Shown here piece after piece: positions 15,854-23,739 of a DNA stretch of 26,275 nt. The stretch is from assembly GCA_002469605.1 (NCBI GenBank), contig DKMV01000155.1, forward strand, positions 954-27,228. The letters run 5' to 3'. Numbering within the stretch: position 1 is the stretch's first letter; each line of letters opens with the position of its first letter. This DNA comes from Leclercia sp. UBA7405. GTDB taxonomy: Bacteria; Pseudomonadota; Gammaproteobacteria; Enterobacterales; Enterobacteriaceae. Below the pieces are notes generated by a model that was not told the DNA's origin, did no database searches, and worked only from the letters and a program-made list of their open reading frames with translations. The translations under genes and the position numbers were made by a program.

Positions 15854-18800
15854 TCAGAAGGTTTTACGTAAACGCAGGCTGAAGGTGTGCGCCTGGTAGC
15901 TGTCGCTGGCCTGCAGATCGTAACGGGCATCCAGGGTCAGGTCGTTGGCGTTGTAAAGGGTGGTGCCGAGCGCCACGCCCGCCATATCCTTCACCGGTGC
16001 CGCGCCTTTGGTGATAAAGCCCGTTTCGCCGATAGTATCCGCGGCGTAGGTCGCGTGGCTGCTCACCTGACGGTTATCGTACTGGTGGACCCACGAGATC
16101 TGCGCAAACGGGGTCAGGCTGCCAAGACCGGTGGCGAAGGTTTTCTCAACGCGCATACCGATATCGCTCACCACGGACTGGGCGTGGGTGCTGCCCACAT
16201 CCAGTGCCATGCCGTTGCCACCGGACTCGGTATAGCCATCCACGTGCTGATAGCCGTACGTCAGGCTGGCGAGCGGGGTGATAACCACCTCTGCCGGCAG
16301 GGTGACCGGGTAGCCGAACTCGGTTTGCAGGGTAACGGACTGGCCGTTGAATTTACCCTGCGCCGCGCCGGAGAAGCCGGTGAAATCTGCGCGGCGAACG
16401 GAGCTGTAGTTCTGGCGGTTAACGCCTGCCGAGAGGTTCAGATACCACGGCTCGCCGGTGTAGCCTGCGTAAGCAATCACGCCGTAGTTATCGGCGGTGG
16501 AGGTGTTACCGCTCAGGTTATCTTTGCCGTGCACGGAGGTGTTGCTGTAGTTCAGCGCCGCGCCCACGCGCCACGCGTCGCCAAGGTCCCGGTCGGCCCC
16601 GAGGATCAGCCCGCCGAACTTCGCGGAGTAACCGCTCACGTCGCGGCTGCTCTCCTGACGCGCATAGCCGCCAAACGGCTGGCCCCAGAGGATCCAGTTG
16701 GCGCTGTAGTCGTCGCCGGTTGCCACACCGCTCGCGCCGGATGCCTGCGGGTTGCGCACGGCATCCATGTGCGCGCCGACCACCGCCTGCGCGGTTGTGG
16801 TGGCCACGCCCGCGGCGGTGCTGGTGTTAATGTTCTGGCTCGTCGAGAGCTGCTCGCCAGCGCGGTTAGCTGCTGCGGTGCCGTCAATCGCCAGTGAGGC
16901 GTTGTACAGCTCCAGCAGCTGCGGCGAGGAGATACCCGAGTAGTGGCTCAGACCGGCCAGCGCCGTGGTGGCATTGGGGGTGGTGGCGCCGTTTTTCACC
17001 GGCTGCGTTGGCTCAGTGGGCTGAGTGGGGGTCGGATCGACCGGGGTCGGCTTGCCTGGCGTTGTCGGCAGCGTCGGCGTTGGCTCAACCGGAGTCGGCT
17101 GGGCTGGCGTCGTCGGCTGGGTCGGTTTAGGCTCAACCGGGGTCGGCTGAGTCGGCGTTGTGGGCTGGGTTGGCGTTGTCGGCTGGGTTGGTGTCGGATC
17201 GACAGGCACAGGCTCAGTCACTACCGGATCTTTGTCCACCGGGCCCACGGTCAGCACCAGCGCTTTGTTCGCCCCATCTTCATAGACCGCGCCATTAACC
17301 TGGCCGCGATAGCCGATCGCTTTGTAATAGAGTTTATCCGCGTTGTACTGGGTGTCGCTGCCCTGGGCGTTGATCACTACGTAGCGCTGGCCTTCGGCAA
17401 ACTGGTAGCTGCTGCCAGTGCGCAGCAGGCTGACGCTGGAGCCCGCATCCACCACCGCGTTGCCGCTGACGTTCAGGCGGCCATAGCCGCTGTCGCTCAG
17501 CAGATCGAGGTTCTGGGTCGCCAGATCGGAGATGCCGGAGATAAGCGTGGCGGCCGCCTTCTGGTGGTAATCACCGGAAAGCGTGACGCTATTATTCACC
17601 TGCAGCGTTGCCGCATCGTTCAGGACGGTGCCGCTGGTGGAGACATGGTCGTTAAGCAGTAGCGAGCCGGTGCCGAAGACCACGTCCGCACGCTCGGCGG
17701 TAATCAGGCCCATCTCGTCGTTAATGCCGGTTAAGGTGCCGACGGCGCCGGTGCTGCCGTTGATTTTCAGCGCGGCCGGGCTGCGGGAGTAGATATTGCC
17801 CGCCACCACGCCGCTGTTGGTCAGGGTAACGTCGGCGCTGGAAGGCACTTCGCTTGAGGTATCGGAGTAAACATACAGGGCGTACTGGTCGCCGGTTAAC
17901 AGGCCGCTGTTGGTAATCAGGGTTGCCGGGTTCGCCGTGCTGTAGCTTGAGAGATAAATACCGGTATAGCCGCCGCGGATCTCACCGTTATTGACGATCT
18001 GCGCAATAGCGTTGCCGTCGCTGCTGTTGCTGTAGATGCCATAACCTTGCGCAGAAATAACGCCGTTATTTTCAAGATAATCAATAGCATGGTGGTTGGT
18101 AATACCAAAGACGCTGCCGATGATTTTATTGTCATTGACGAGGCGCGTAATGGTGCCCCAGTTAAAGATCCCCGCACCATCCATTAAGGTATTGGCGCCC
18201 GTTTGCAGGCTGCCGGTATTGTGCAGTTCGCCAATGGTGCCGGTGTTGTAAATGGCACCATTTTGCCCCATCGGACCGCCCATCAGGGTGGTCGAAGAGG
18301 TGATATCACCGTCGTTATTTAAATAATCGATTCGACCCTGGTTACTAATTCCACGCAGCCCGACAATTTTGCCCTCGGTGCCGTTGGTCAGGGTGCTGAT
18401 ATATCCTGCGTTATCAATGGCGCCATTATCCATGCCGCCAAAGTTGTAATTATCTGGTGCGAAAGCAATTGTGCCATTATTAAAAAACTGGCTTATGACA
18501 CCTGAGGCCCCAACTTCAAGGATACTGCCATTCAGATTTTGGTTAAGGCTCGAAATGGTCCCGTTGTTAATAAAGGTTCCGAGGTTTCCGTTGATCTGCG
18601 CAATATTGGCATTTGAAAAAGAGTTATTATTACTCTGATCCTGGATGGTGCCGTTATTGGTAAGCGTGGTAATTAATACATCGGTATTAACGGTTAACGC
18701 GGTGGTCGGCGTGCCGACCAGCGGGCCGTTGATCGAGACGCTATCGACAGAGGCGTTAAGCATCAGGTCAGAGGCGGCGAAGGCGTGTGTTGTCCACAGC

Positions 18801-18862
18801 CCTTGCACGGCTGTAGAGGCCAGCAGCAGAGAAATCAGCTGGCTAAGGCGTTTTTTTTCCAT
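15854..18862 (-). CDS. Type Va autotransporter outer-membrane protein
   Basis: A 1002-aa self-secreting surface protein. Residues 1-29 are a Sec signal peptide (MEKKRLSQLISLLLAST, cut near AFA|A). The passenger (about 30-535) is Asn/Gly-rich with many short repeats of the form NNGTI, NSGxL and NQGRIDYL, typical of a beta-helix. A Pro/Thr-rich linker covers about 540-622. The translocator linker and beta-barrel occupy about 720-1002 (WGQPFGGYARQ, GADRDLGDAWRVG, WYLNLSAGVNRQ) and end in RLRKTF, with the terminal Phe needed for BAM recognition. No subtilisin or other protease motif was seen, so an adhesin-like role is more likely. A run of eight A follows the ATG. The ribosome site is weak. Confidence 0.93.
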   Translation of the reverse strand: MEKKRLSQLISLLLASTAVQGLWTTHAFAASDLMLNASVDSVSINGPLVGTPTTALTVNTDVLITTLTNNGTIQDQSNNNSFSNANIAQINGNLGTFINNGTISSLNQNLNGSILEVGASGVISQFFNNGTIAFAPDNYNFGGMDNGAIDNAGYISTLTNGTEGKIVGLRGISNQGRIDYLNNDGDITSSTTLMGGPMGQNGAIYNTGTIGELHNTGSLQTGANTLMDGAGIFNWGTITRLVNDNKIIGSVFGITNHHAIDYLENNGVISAQGYGIYSNSSDGNAIAQIVNNGEIRGGYTGIYLSSYSTANPATLITNSGLLTGDQYALYVYSDTSSEVPSSADVTLTNSGVVAGNIYSRSPAALKINGSTGAVGTLTGINDEMGLITAERADVVFGTGSLLLNDHVSTSGTVLNDAATLQVNNSVTLSGDYHQKAAATLISGISDLATQNLDLLSDSGYGRLNVSGNAVVDAGSSVSLLRTGSSYQFAEGQRYVVINAQGSDTQYNADKLYYKAIGYRGQVNGAVYEDGANKALVLTVGPVDKDPVVTEPVPVDPTPTQPTTPTQPTTPTQPTPVEPKPTQPTTPAQPTPVEPTPTLPTTPGKPTPVDPTPTQPTEPTQPVKNGATTPNATTALAGLSHYSGISSPQLLELYNASLAIDGTAAANRAGEQLSTSQNINTSTAAGVATTTAQAVVGAHMDAVRNPQASGASGVATGDDYSANWILWGQPFGGYARQESSRDVSGYSAKFGGLILGADRDLGDAWRVGAALNYSNTSVHGKDNLSGNTSTADNYGVIAYAGYTGEPWYLNLSAGVNRQNYSSVRRADFTGFSGAAQGKFNGQSVTLQTEFGYPVTLPAEVVITPLASLTYGYQHVDGYTESGGNGMALDVGSTHAQSVVSDIGMRVEKTFATGLGSLTPFAQISWVHQYDNRQVSSHATYAADTIGETGFITKGAAPVKDMAGVALGTTLYNANDLTLDARYDLQASDSYQAHTFSLRLRKTF
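16998..17215 (-). repeat. Pro/Thr-rich tandem repeat region in the autotransporter linker
   Basis: In-frame repeats encode PTQPTTP, PTPVEP and PTPVDP units between passenger and barrel. At DNA level an ~18-bp unit (GGCGTTGT-GGCTGGGTT, plus strand) is directly repeated near 17152-17190, and longer related units recur on either side. Such arrays can change length by slippage without breaking the frame. Confidence 0.7.
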
Positions 18863-18890
18863 GGCGTACCGTCATCAAGTTGCGAGAGTT

Positions 18891-18927
18891 ATAATAAGCA
18901 CATCATCATTTCTTCGGATTAATCCGA
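18891..18927 (-). promoter_or_regulatory. Candidate promoter and palindromic operator of the autotransporter gene
   Basis: TCGGATTAATCCGA (18914-18927) is a perfect 14-bp palindrome. On the minus strand TATTAT (18896-18891) could be a -10, placing the palindrome over the -35 position at 17-bp spacing. That layout suits a repressor site. The binding protein is unknown. Confidence 0.45.
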
Positions 18928-19000
18928 TATCGTTGGTGCGGAGAATAACCATTTTGTTGTCAAAAACAATAAGGTCTGCTTAATTATTTCTTGCCGAAAT

Positions 19001-19026
19001 AAAGACCCTTTTTTTGCAGGTCTTTT
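19001..19026 (+). promoter_or_regulatory. Leader hairpin before the lipoprotein hydrolase gene
   Basis: AAAGACC (19001-19007) pairs with GGTCTTT (19019-19025) around an 11-nt T-rich loop, 26 nt before the ATG at 19052. It could be a leader attenuator or part of the minus-strand upstream region; evidence is only the fold. Confidence 0.25.
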
Positions 19027-19051
19027 AATTTGACTTAAGGGTTGGTGGTTT

Positions 19052-19909
19052 ATGCAGCGAAAGGAAAATATATTCTTTTCAGCATTATTGATTCATTTAT
19101 CTTTTTTATTCACCGGCTGTGTTGCTGCCGATCCAAAGGCCTCAGCAAATAAGATTGCTAACGCTTCTGGTCTGATCAGAAATAATTTACAAACCACGGC
19201 ATTCAATTTTGTGAGCTGGCAAAGAATAACCCCTCCGGTTAATTCGTTACGGGTTTACATCGAAGGGGACGGGTTTGCCTGGAAAAGCCGCACGCAGCCC
19301 TCAGATAACCCAACGCCGCGTAATCCGGTGGCCCTGAAGCTGGCGGCCAGCGATAGCCACGCAAACGTGCTTTATCTGGCGCGGCCCTGCCAGTTTCTGA
19401 GCGCGCCCTTACCGGCCAACTGCCAGGTAAATATCTGGACGGCGGATCGCTTTTCCCCAGCGGTTATTAACGCCATGAACGAAGCCCTCGACCTGCTGGT
19501 GAGGCGCTATCCGGGCGTAACCCTGGAGCTGGTGGGCTACTCCGGCGGCGGGAACATTGCGGCACTGCTGGCCGAGCGGCGCACCGACGTGCGAACCCTG
19601 CGCACCGTGGCGGGCAACCTCGACGTCGCTTACGTCAATACCCTGCACCGGGTCTCCGCCATGCCGCATGCCCTGAGCGCCATCGACCGGGCCGGCAACC
19701 TGCGCGCATTAGCGCAGGTGCATTTTAGCGGCGAAGAGGACGCCACCGTGCCGCCCGCCGTGGCGCGGCGTTTTCAGCAGGCGGTGGGGGGCAATTGCGT
19801 GCGGGTAGTCACCCTGCAGGGGATGGCGCACGGCTCGGACTGGGCATCCCGCTGGCCGCAGTTGCTTTCCGAGGGCGTAGCGGATTGCGGAGCGGCAGCA
19901 TTAAAATGA
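19052..19909 (+). CDS. Lipoprotein with alpha/beta-hydrolase fold
   Basis: A 285-aa protein with a lipoprotein signal peptide (lipobox FTGC, lipidated Cys23, then Val, so outer-membrane sorting is expected). The nucleophile elbow is VGYSGGGN with Ser164 (GxSxG). Candidates for the rest of the triad are Asp230 in SGEEDATVP and His260 in QGMAHGSDW, in the correct order and spacing for an alpha/beta hydrolase. Substrate is unknown; an esterase or lipase-like role is possible. It is divergent from the autotransporter gene, sharing a 189-bp gap. The first 60 codons are more AT-rich than the rest. No operon partner: the GntR-type gene starts 45 nt after its stop and may be co-transcribed. Confidence 0.82.
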   Translation: MQRKENIFFSALLIHLSFLFTGCVAADPKASANKIANASGLIRNNLQTTAFNFVSWQRITPPVNSLRVYIEGDGFAWKSRTQPSDNPTPRNPVALKLAASDSHANVLYLARPCQFLSAPLPANCQVNIWTADRFSPAVINAMNEALDLLVRRYPGVTLELVGYSGGGNIAALLAERRTDVRTLRTVAGNLDVAYVNTLHRVSAMPHALSAIDRAGNLRALAQVHFSGEEDATVPPAVARRFQQAVGGNCVRVVTLQGMAHGSDWASRWPQLLSEGVADCGAAALK

Positions 19910-19954
19910 TACTCTTGCAGGCAACGATCGCGGCGGATGATTCAGGACGGGATG

Positions 19955-20674
19955 ATGAAGAAAAGTGAGTTTGTGACCCAGGATTTGCTGAGCAAAATTT
20001 ACCAGCAGACGACGGCGGGCCCGCGCAAACTGCCGCCGGAGCGCCAGCTGGCTGAGGAGTATGGCGTCTCGCGCTTCACCATTCGTCAGGCGCTGGAAAA
20101 GCTGGTGAGTATTGGCGTGGTGCGGATCGTGCAGGGCTCCGGGATCTGGATCAACGAACAGGCGCGCAACAATCCGCTTATCTATAACTCGATCACTGAA
20201 AAGCGCTTCGATCAGATCCGCTACCGAATGATCAGCCTGCATAAAACCCGCCCGGATCGCGCGGCACAGCAGATCTTCGGCATTCCGGAAGAGAGCTTTA
20301 TCTGGCACTTCTGCCGCCTGCGCTACGTGGACGACCAGCCGGTGCAGATTGAGGTCTCCAGCATGCCGGTCGCCGATTTCCCGGACCTCAACCAGCAGGC
20401 GATCGAGCGCTCCATTCAGCAGTACGTGCTAAGCAAAGGCTTTACCCTCTCACACATGCTCACCACCTACCGGGCGGTCAGCGTCAGCCGTGAACAGGCG
20501 GCGATCCTGGGTTGCAAAAAAGGCAGCCCGGCGATGCATATCAACAACCGGGGCATTCTTGAAGGGGGGCGGGTATTTGAGGTGAGCGATATTATCGATA
20601 TCAACTACACCTGCACCTACGTCACTCCCTGGAACCGGGACAACCTCGCCTGGCGGCAGAATCAGGGAGTGTGA
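19955..20674 (+). CDS. GntR-family regulator, HutC/UTRA subfamily
   Basis: A 239-aa regulator from the ATG at 19955, chosen because AGGA (19944-19947) lies 7 nt before it; ATGs at 19952 and 19937 are in frame and possible. The N-terminal winged HTH (about 1-70) has [20 protein letters not shown] and the wing IVQGSGIWI. The C-terminal UTRA effector domain (about 85-235) usually binds a sugar, sugar phosphate or related small molecule. Its end overlaps the convergent dehydratase gene by 13 bp. Likely targets are the divergent promoters at 21862-22135 between the dehydratase and the PTS gene, by position only. Confidence 0.9.
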   Translation: MKKSEFVTQDLLSKIYQQTTAGPRKLPPERQLAEEYGVSRFTIRQALEKLVSIGVVRIVQGSGIWINEQARNNPLIYNSITEKRFDQIRYRMISLHKTRPDRAAQQIFGIPEESFIWHFCRLRYVDDQPVQIEVSSMPVADFPDLNQQAIERSIQQYVLSKGFTLSHMLTTYRAVSVSREQAAILGCKKGSPAMHINNRGILEGGRVFEVSDIIDINYTCTYVTPWNRDNLAWRQNQGV

Positions 20675-21861
20675 ATAGTGCCGTCCGGCAGGCGGCTCTG
20701 CGTCCACTCGTGCGGGCGATAGACCAGCGGGTGCGCCAGCGCCAGCTCCTCGTTAAAGCCCACGCCGATGCCCGGCGCGGTAGGCGGGTAGATAAAGCCC
20801 TCTTTCACCTCGGGCGCGCCGGGGAAGACCAGGTCGGTGGTAGGCGAGCGCGGAATAAACTCCTGAATGGCCGCATTGTGCAGGTGAATATTGAGATGGG
20901 TATTCACCGCTACGCCGATGGGGGTCATATCGCCGGGGCCGTGCCACGCCAGGCGCACGCCGAAGGCCTGGCACAGGTGCGCCAGCTTGATCGCCGGGGT
21001 GATACCGCCAATCTGCGAGATGTGGCAGCGGATAAAGTCGATGCGGCGCTGCACAATCAGGTCGTGCCACTCCGCCGGGTTATTAAACAGCTCTCCCATC
21101 GCCAGCGGCACGCAGCTCTGCTGGCGCACCTGCTCCAGCCAGGCGCTCTGCTGGGGCGGCAGGATATCTTCGATAAACCAGGGCTGGTAAGGCTCCAGCT
21201 GTTTGGCCAGCTGCACCGCCTGCTGGGGGAAGAGGCGTTCATGGACATCGTGCAGGAAGTGAATGTTCCAGCCATATTTTTCCCGCAGGGCGCGGAACAT
21301 CTCCACGGTGTTGCGCAGATACTCGTTCTGATCGAACCAGGCGCCGGGGGTCGGATTTTCCGGGGCATGCAGCTGCGACGGGGTGCCGCCGTAAAAACCG
21401 AGCTGGCAGCGGATATGGCGATAGCCCTGCGCCAGCAGCGCATCGACGGAGGTAAAGAGCTCGTCCAGCGTCTCGCCGCTGGCGTGGCTGTAGGCCGGGA
21501 TGGCGTCGCGGGATTTCCCCCCCAGCAGCTGGTACAGCGGCATACCCGCCAGCTGCCCTTTAATATCCCACAGGGCCATATCCACTCCGGAGATGGCGTT
21601 ATTCATCGCCGGGCCGTTACGCCAGTAGGCGTTAACGTTCATCATCTGCCAGAGATCTTCGATATTGTTGGCGTCGCGGCCAATAAGCAGTGGCCTGAGG
21701 TACTCGTCGACCAGGGTTTTGACCGCCAGCGGCCGCTGCTGGAAGGTGGCGCAGCCGTAGCCCGTCACGCCCCGATCGGTTGTGACGCGCACGGTCACCA
21801 GGTTATGCCGGTCCGGGCGGGTAATAAAACAGGCGATATCTTTGATAATCACAGGCGTCAC
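20662..21861 (-). CDS. Enolase-superfamily sugar-acid dehydratase, ManD/RspA type
   Basis: A 399-aa cytosolic enzyme of the mannonate dehydratase subgroup. Metal ligands fit Asp205 (HDVHERLFP), Glu231 (WFIEDILPP) and Glu257 (AMGELFN). The ManD catalytic set is present: Arg151 (HIRCQ), Tyr157 (GFYGG), His207 and His307 (AWHGPGDM). Family members dehydrate D-mannonate or D-gluconate to 2-keto-3-deoxygluconate with widely varying efficiency, and some, like RspA, have little activity, so the true substrate is unsure. The start is GTG at 21861 with AAGGAG 6 nt upstream, an excellent ribosome site; no ATG fits better. It is divergent from the PTS gene and convergent with the GntR gene. Confidence 0.9.
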   Translation of the reverse strand: MTPVIIKDIACFITRPDRHNLVTVRVTTDRGVTGYGCATFQQRPLAVKTLVDEYLRPLLIGRDANNIEDLWQMMNVNAYWRNGPAMNNAISGVDMALWDIKGQLAGMPLYQLLGGKSRDAIPAYSHASGETLDELFTSVDALLAQGYRHIRCQLGFYGGTPSQLHAPENPTPGAWFDQNEYLRNTVEMFRALREKYGWNIHFLHDVHERLFPQQAVQLAKQLEPYQPWFIEDILPPQQSAWLEQVRQQSCVPLAMGELFNNPAEWHDLIVQRRIDFIRCHISQIGGITPAIKLAHLCQAFGVRLAWHGPGDMTPIGVAVNTHLNIHLHNAAIQEFIPRSPTTDLVFPGAPEVKEGFIYPPTAPGIGVGFNEELALAHPLVYRPHEWTQSRLPDGTIHTP

Positions 21862-22035
21862 GACAAACTCCTTACTGCGGCTCTGGAAATAATAATGGAG
21901 TTATCATCACCCTAAAATTCCCGGCAGGTAAACCGTTTTTTTGACTATTTATTTTGGTCAGTTAATGGCGGTAAAAATAATTAAAAAACGTACCAATTTG
22001 GCGGTGTTCAGGTTTTTATGCCCTAACTGCTTGGT

Positions 22036-22057
22036 AATTGTGAGCCTTATCAAATTT
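22036..22057 (+). promoter_or_regulatory. CRP-cAMP site upstream of the PTS gene
   Basis: TGTGA (22039-22043), 6 nt, TCAAA (22050-22054) matches the CRP core TGTGA-N6-TCACA at 9 of 10 core positions, with AT-rich flanks. It is centred about 90 nt before the PTS start codon. A possible promoter downstream is TTGTTT (22065-22070) and TATGCT (22088-22093), 17 bp apart. Carbon-catabolite control of the PTS gene is expected. Confidence 0.6.
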
Positions 22058-22135
22058 TATTGGTTTGTTTTGTCAGGTGTGTTTATTTATGCTTCAGGCA
22101 TCATTAAAACGACAACAACATCGGCGGGAGTCTTT

Positions 22136-23512
22136 ATGGGGACGCAAGAAGCCATCAATAATATTATTCGTCTGGTCGGCGGCCAGGGGAATATTAATAA
22201 AGTCTGGCACTGTATGACGCGCCTGCGCTTCGATTTAATCGACGATAATAAAGTGGACCAGGCCGCGATCAAAAACCTGCCCGGCGTGCTGGGCGCACAG
22301 CTGCAAAGCGATCAGTTCCAGGTGATTATCGGGCCAAAGGTCAATAGCTGGTATGAGCAGATGCTCAGCGTGCTGGATCAGCGCGAGACGAGCGCTCCGG
22401 CGGCGGCGAAAGGGCGCAAAAGCCTGGTATCGCTGTTTATGGATACGGTCTCCGGCGTTTTTGGTCCCATCGTGCCCGCCATTGCCGGGGCCGGGATGAT
22501 CAAAGGCCTGCTGGCCGGCCTGATCGCCCTTAAGGTAGTCTCGGCGAAGAGTGATACGGTGATGGTCATCGATCTCATCGCCAGCGGCGTTTTTTATTTC
22601 CTGCCCTTTTTCCTTGCGGTATCGGCGGCGAAGATTTTCAAAACCAACGAATATCTGGCGGCGGCGGTGGCGGCCTGCCTGATGTACCCTTCGCTAATCG
22701 AGGCGGCCAAAGCCCTGGCGGCGCATCAGGAGGGGGCGGTGAGCGCCCTCTGGCTGCTCAACGCCATCCCGGTGTCGGTCTTTAACTACGCCTCCAGCGT
22801 TATCCCGGTGATCTTCTCGGTGCTGGCCCTGAGCTATATCCACCGCTGGGTGGACAGCATCATGCCCGAGGTGCTGAAAACCGTCTTCACCCCGACGTTG
22901 ACGCTCTTTATCGGCGCGCTGGCGGCGCTGGTGGTGATTGGTCCGATCGGCATCTGGCTCGGCAAGGGGCTGGCGTACTTTATCGAGGGGCTGTTTGGGG
23001 TGTCGGCAAGCTTTGCGGGCCTGATCGTCGGGGCCATTCGGCCGGTGGCGATCCTGACCGGGATGCACCACGCCATGACCCCGATTGCGCTGCAAAACTT
23101 CAGCGACCGCGGCTACGACATGCTGATGCCGATGATGTTTATGGCCAACATGGCGATTGCCGGTGCCACCTTTGCCATCTGGCGCCTGAGCCGCGATCGC
23201 CAGGAGAGAAGCGTGACCCTGTCGGCGGGCATCTCCGCCCTGTTGGGGATCACCGAGCCGGCCCTGTTTGGCGTGCTGACCCGCTATAAAAAAGCCTTTA
23301 TCGCCGCCACGGTGGCCAGCTCGCTGGCCTCGGCCTTTATCGCCTTCTTCGGGGTGCGCCTGTACGGCTATATTCTCTCGAGCATCTTCAGCCTGCCGGC
23401 CTATATCGGCCCGTACTTTGTCTTTGCCCTCTCCGGGGTGGCGATGGCGCTGGTAATCTCGTTCGTGCTGACGACCCTCCTGGTCGGCAGAGAGCAGGCG
23501 GCGGATAAATAG
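22136..23512 (+). CDS. PTS sugar transporter EIIBC, glucose/beta-glucoside superfamily
   Basis: A 458-aa permease that imports and phosphorylates a sugar. The EIIB domain (about 1-85) has the phosphorylated Cys26 in VWHCMTRLRFD. The EIIC domain (about 105-455) has about ten hydrophobic segments and the conserved GITEPALFG motif near residue 370, and the GMHHAMTP segment near 310. There is no EIIA domain, so it probably uses the general EIIA-Glc (Crr) as do TreB, MurP and SacP. The ATG at 22136 is used because GGGAG lies 5 nt upstream and the product then starts like other EIIB domains; reading from 21941 would add a non-family 65-residue extension over the promoter. It lies divergent from the dehydratase and ends at a strong terminator. 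The sugar is unknown. Confidence 0.92.
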   Translation: MGTQEAINNIIRLVGGQGNINKVWHCMTRLRFDLIDDNKVDQAAIKNLPGVLGAQLQSDQFQVIIGPKVNSWYEQMLSVLDQRETSAPAAAKGRKSLVSLFMDTVSGVFGPIVPAIAGAGMIKGLLAGLIALKVVSAKSDTVMVIDLIASGVFYFLPFFLAVSAAKIFKTNEYLAAAVAACLMYPSLIEAAKALAAHQEGAVSALWLLNAIPVSVFNYASSVIPVIFSVLALSYIHRWVDSIMPEVLKTVFTPTLTLFIGALAALVVIGPIGIWLGKGLAYFIEGLFGVSASFAGLIVGAIRPVAILTGMHHAMTPIALQNFSDRGYDMLMPMMFMANMAIAGATFAIWRLSRDRQERSVTLSAGISALLGITEPALFGVLTRYKKAFIAATVASSLASAFIAFFGVRLYGYILSSIFSLPAYIGPYFVFALSGVAMALVISFVLTTLLVGREQAADK

Positions 23513-23520
23513 CCTGCGCC

Positions 23521-23560
23521 TGAAATAAAAAACCGGCTTAAATGCCGGTTTTTTATTTCA
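23521..23560. terminator. Long perfect-stem terminator after the PTS gene
   Basis: A 17-bp perfect inverted repeat, 23521-23537 with 23544-23560, loop TTAAAT. The core is CCGGC/GCCGG followed by six T; A-rich upstream arm means it would also work in the other direction. Confidence 0.88.
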
Positions 23561-23653
23561 CACTGCTTAACGTAATTATTGATAAATAAAAACACAGCAT
23601 AAACAAGCGACACTATTTACTTACAACTTAACATCACAGTGGTGAATTATTTT

Positions 23654-23675
23654 ATTTGTGAATATTTTCACAGGT
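23654..23675 (+). promoter_or_regulatory. CRP-cAMP site upstream of the LprI-like gene
   Basis: TGTGA (23657-23661), ATATTT, TCACA (23668-23672) is a perfect CRP core. It is centred about 75 nt before the ATG at 23740. A TTTAGA at 23697-23702 would be a -10 near the class II arrangement, though it is only a fair match. CRP activation in carbon limitation is likely. Confidence 0.65.
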
Positions 23676-23739
23676 TTTATTGCAATAAAAGTGTGGTTTA
23701 GACAAAATAAGCGCCCGAATTGGTCAAAAAGTATTCTTT

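Noticed and set aside
15887-16897. A 336-codon plus-strand ORF
   Set aside because: Antisense to the autotransporter barrel and linker; no family resemblance, Ala/Val/His-rich shadow.
20671-21915. A 414-codon plus-strand ORF
   Set aside because: It is fully antisense to the ManD-like gene, whose catalytic residues, GTG start and ribosome site are clear; it is a GC-rich shadow frame.
21941-21964. TTGAC/GTCAG imperfect inverted repeat as the GntR operator
   Set aside because: Only 4-5 bp arms with an 11-bp spacer in AT-rich DNA; too weak to call.
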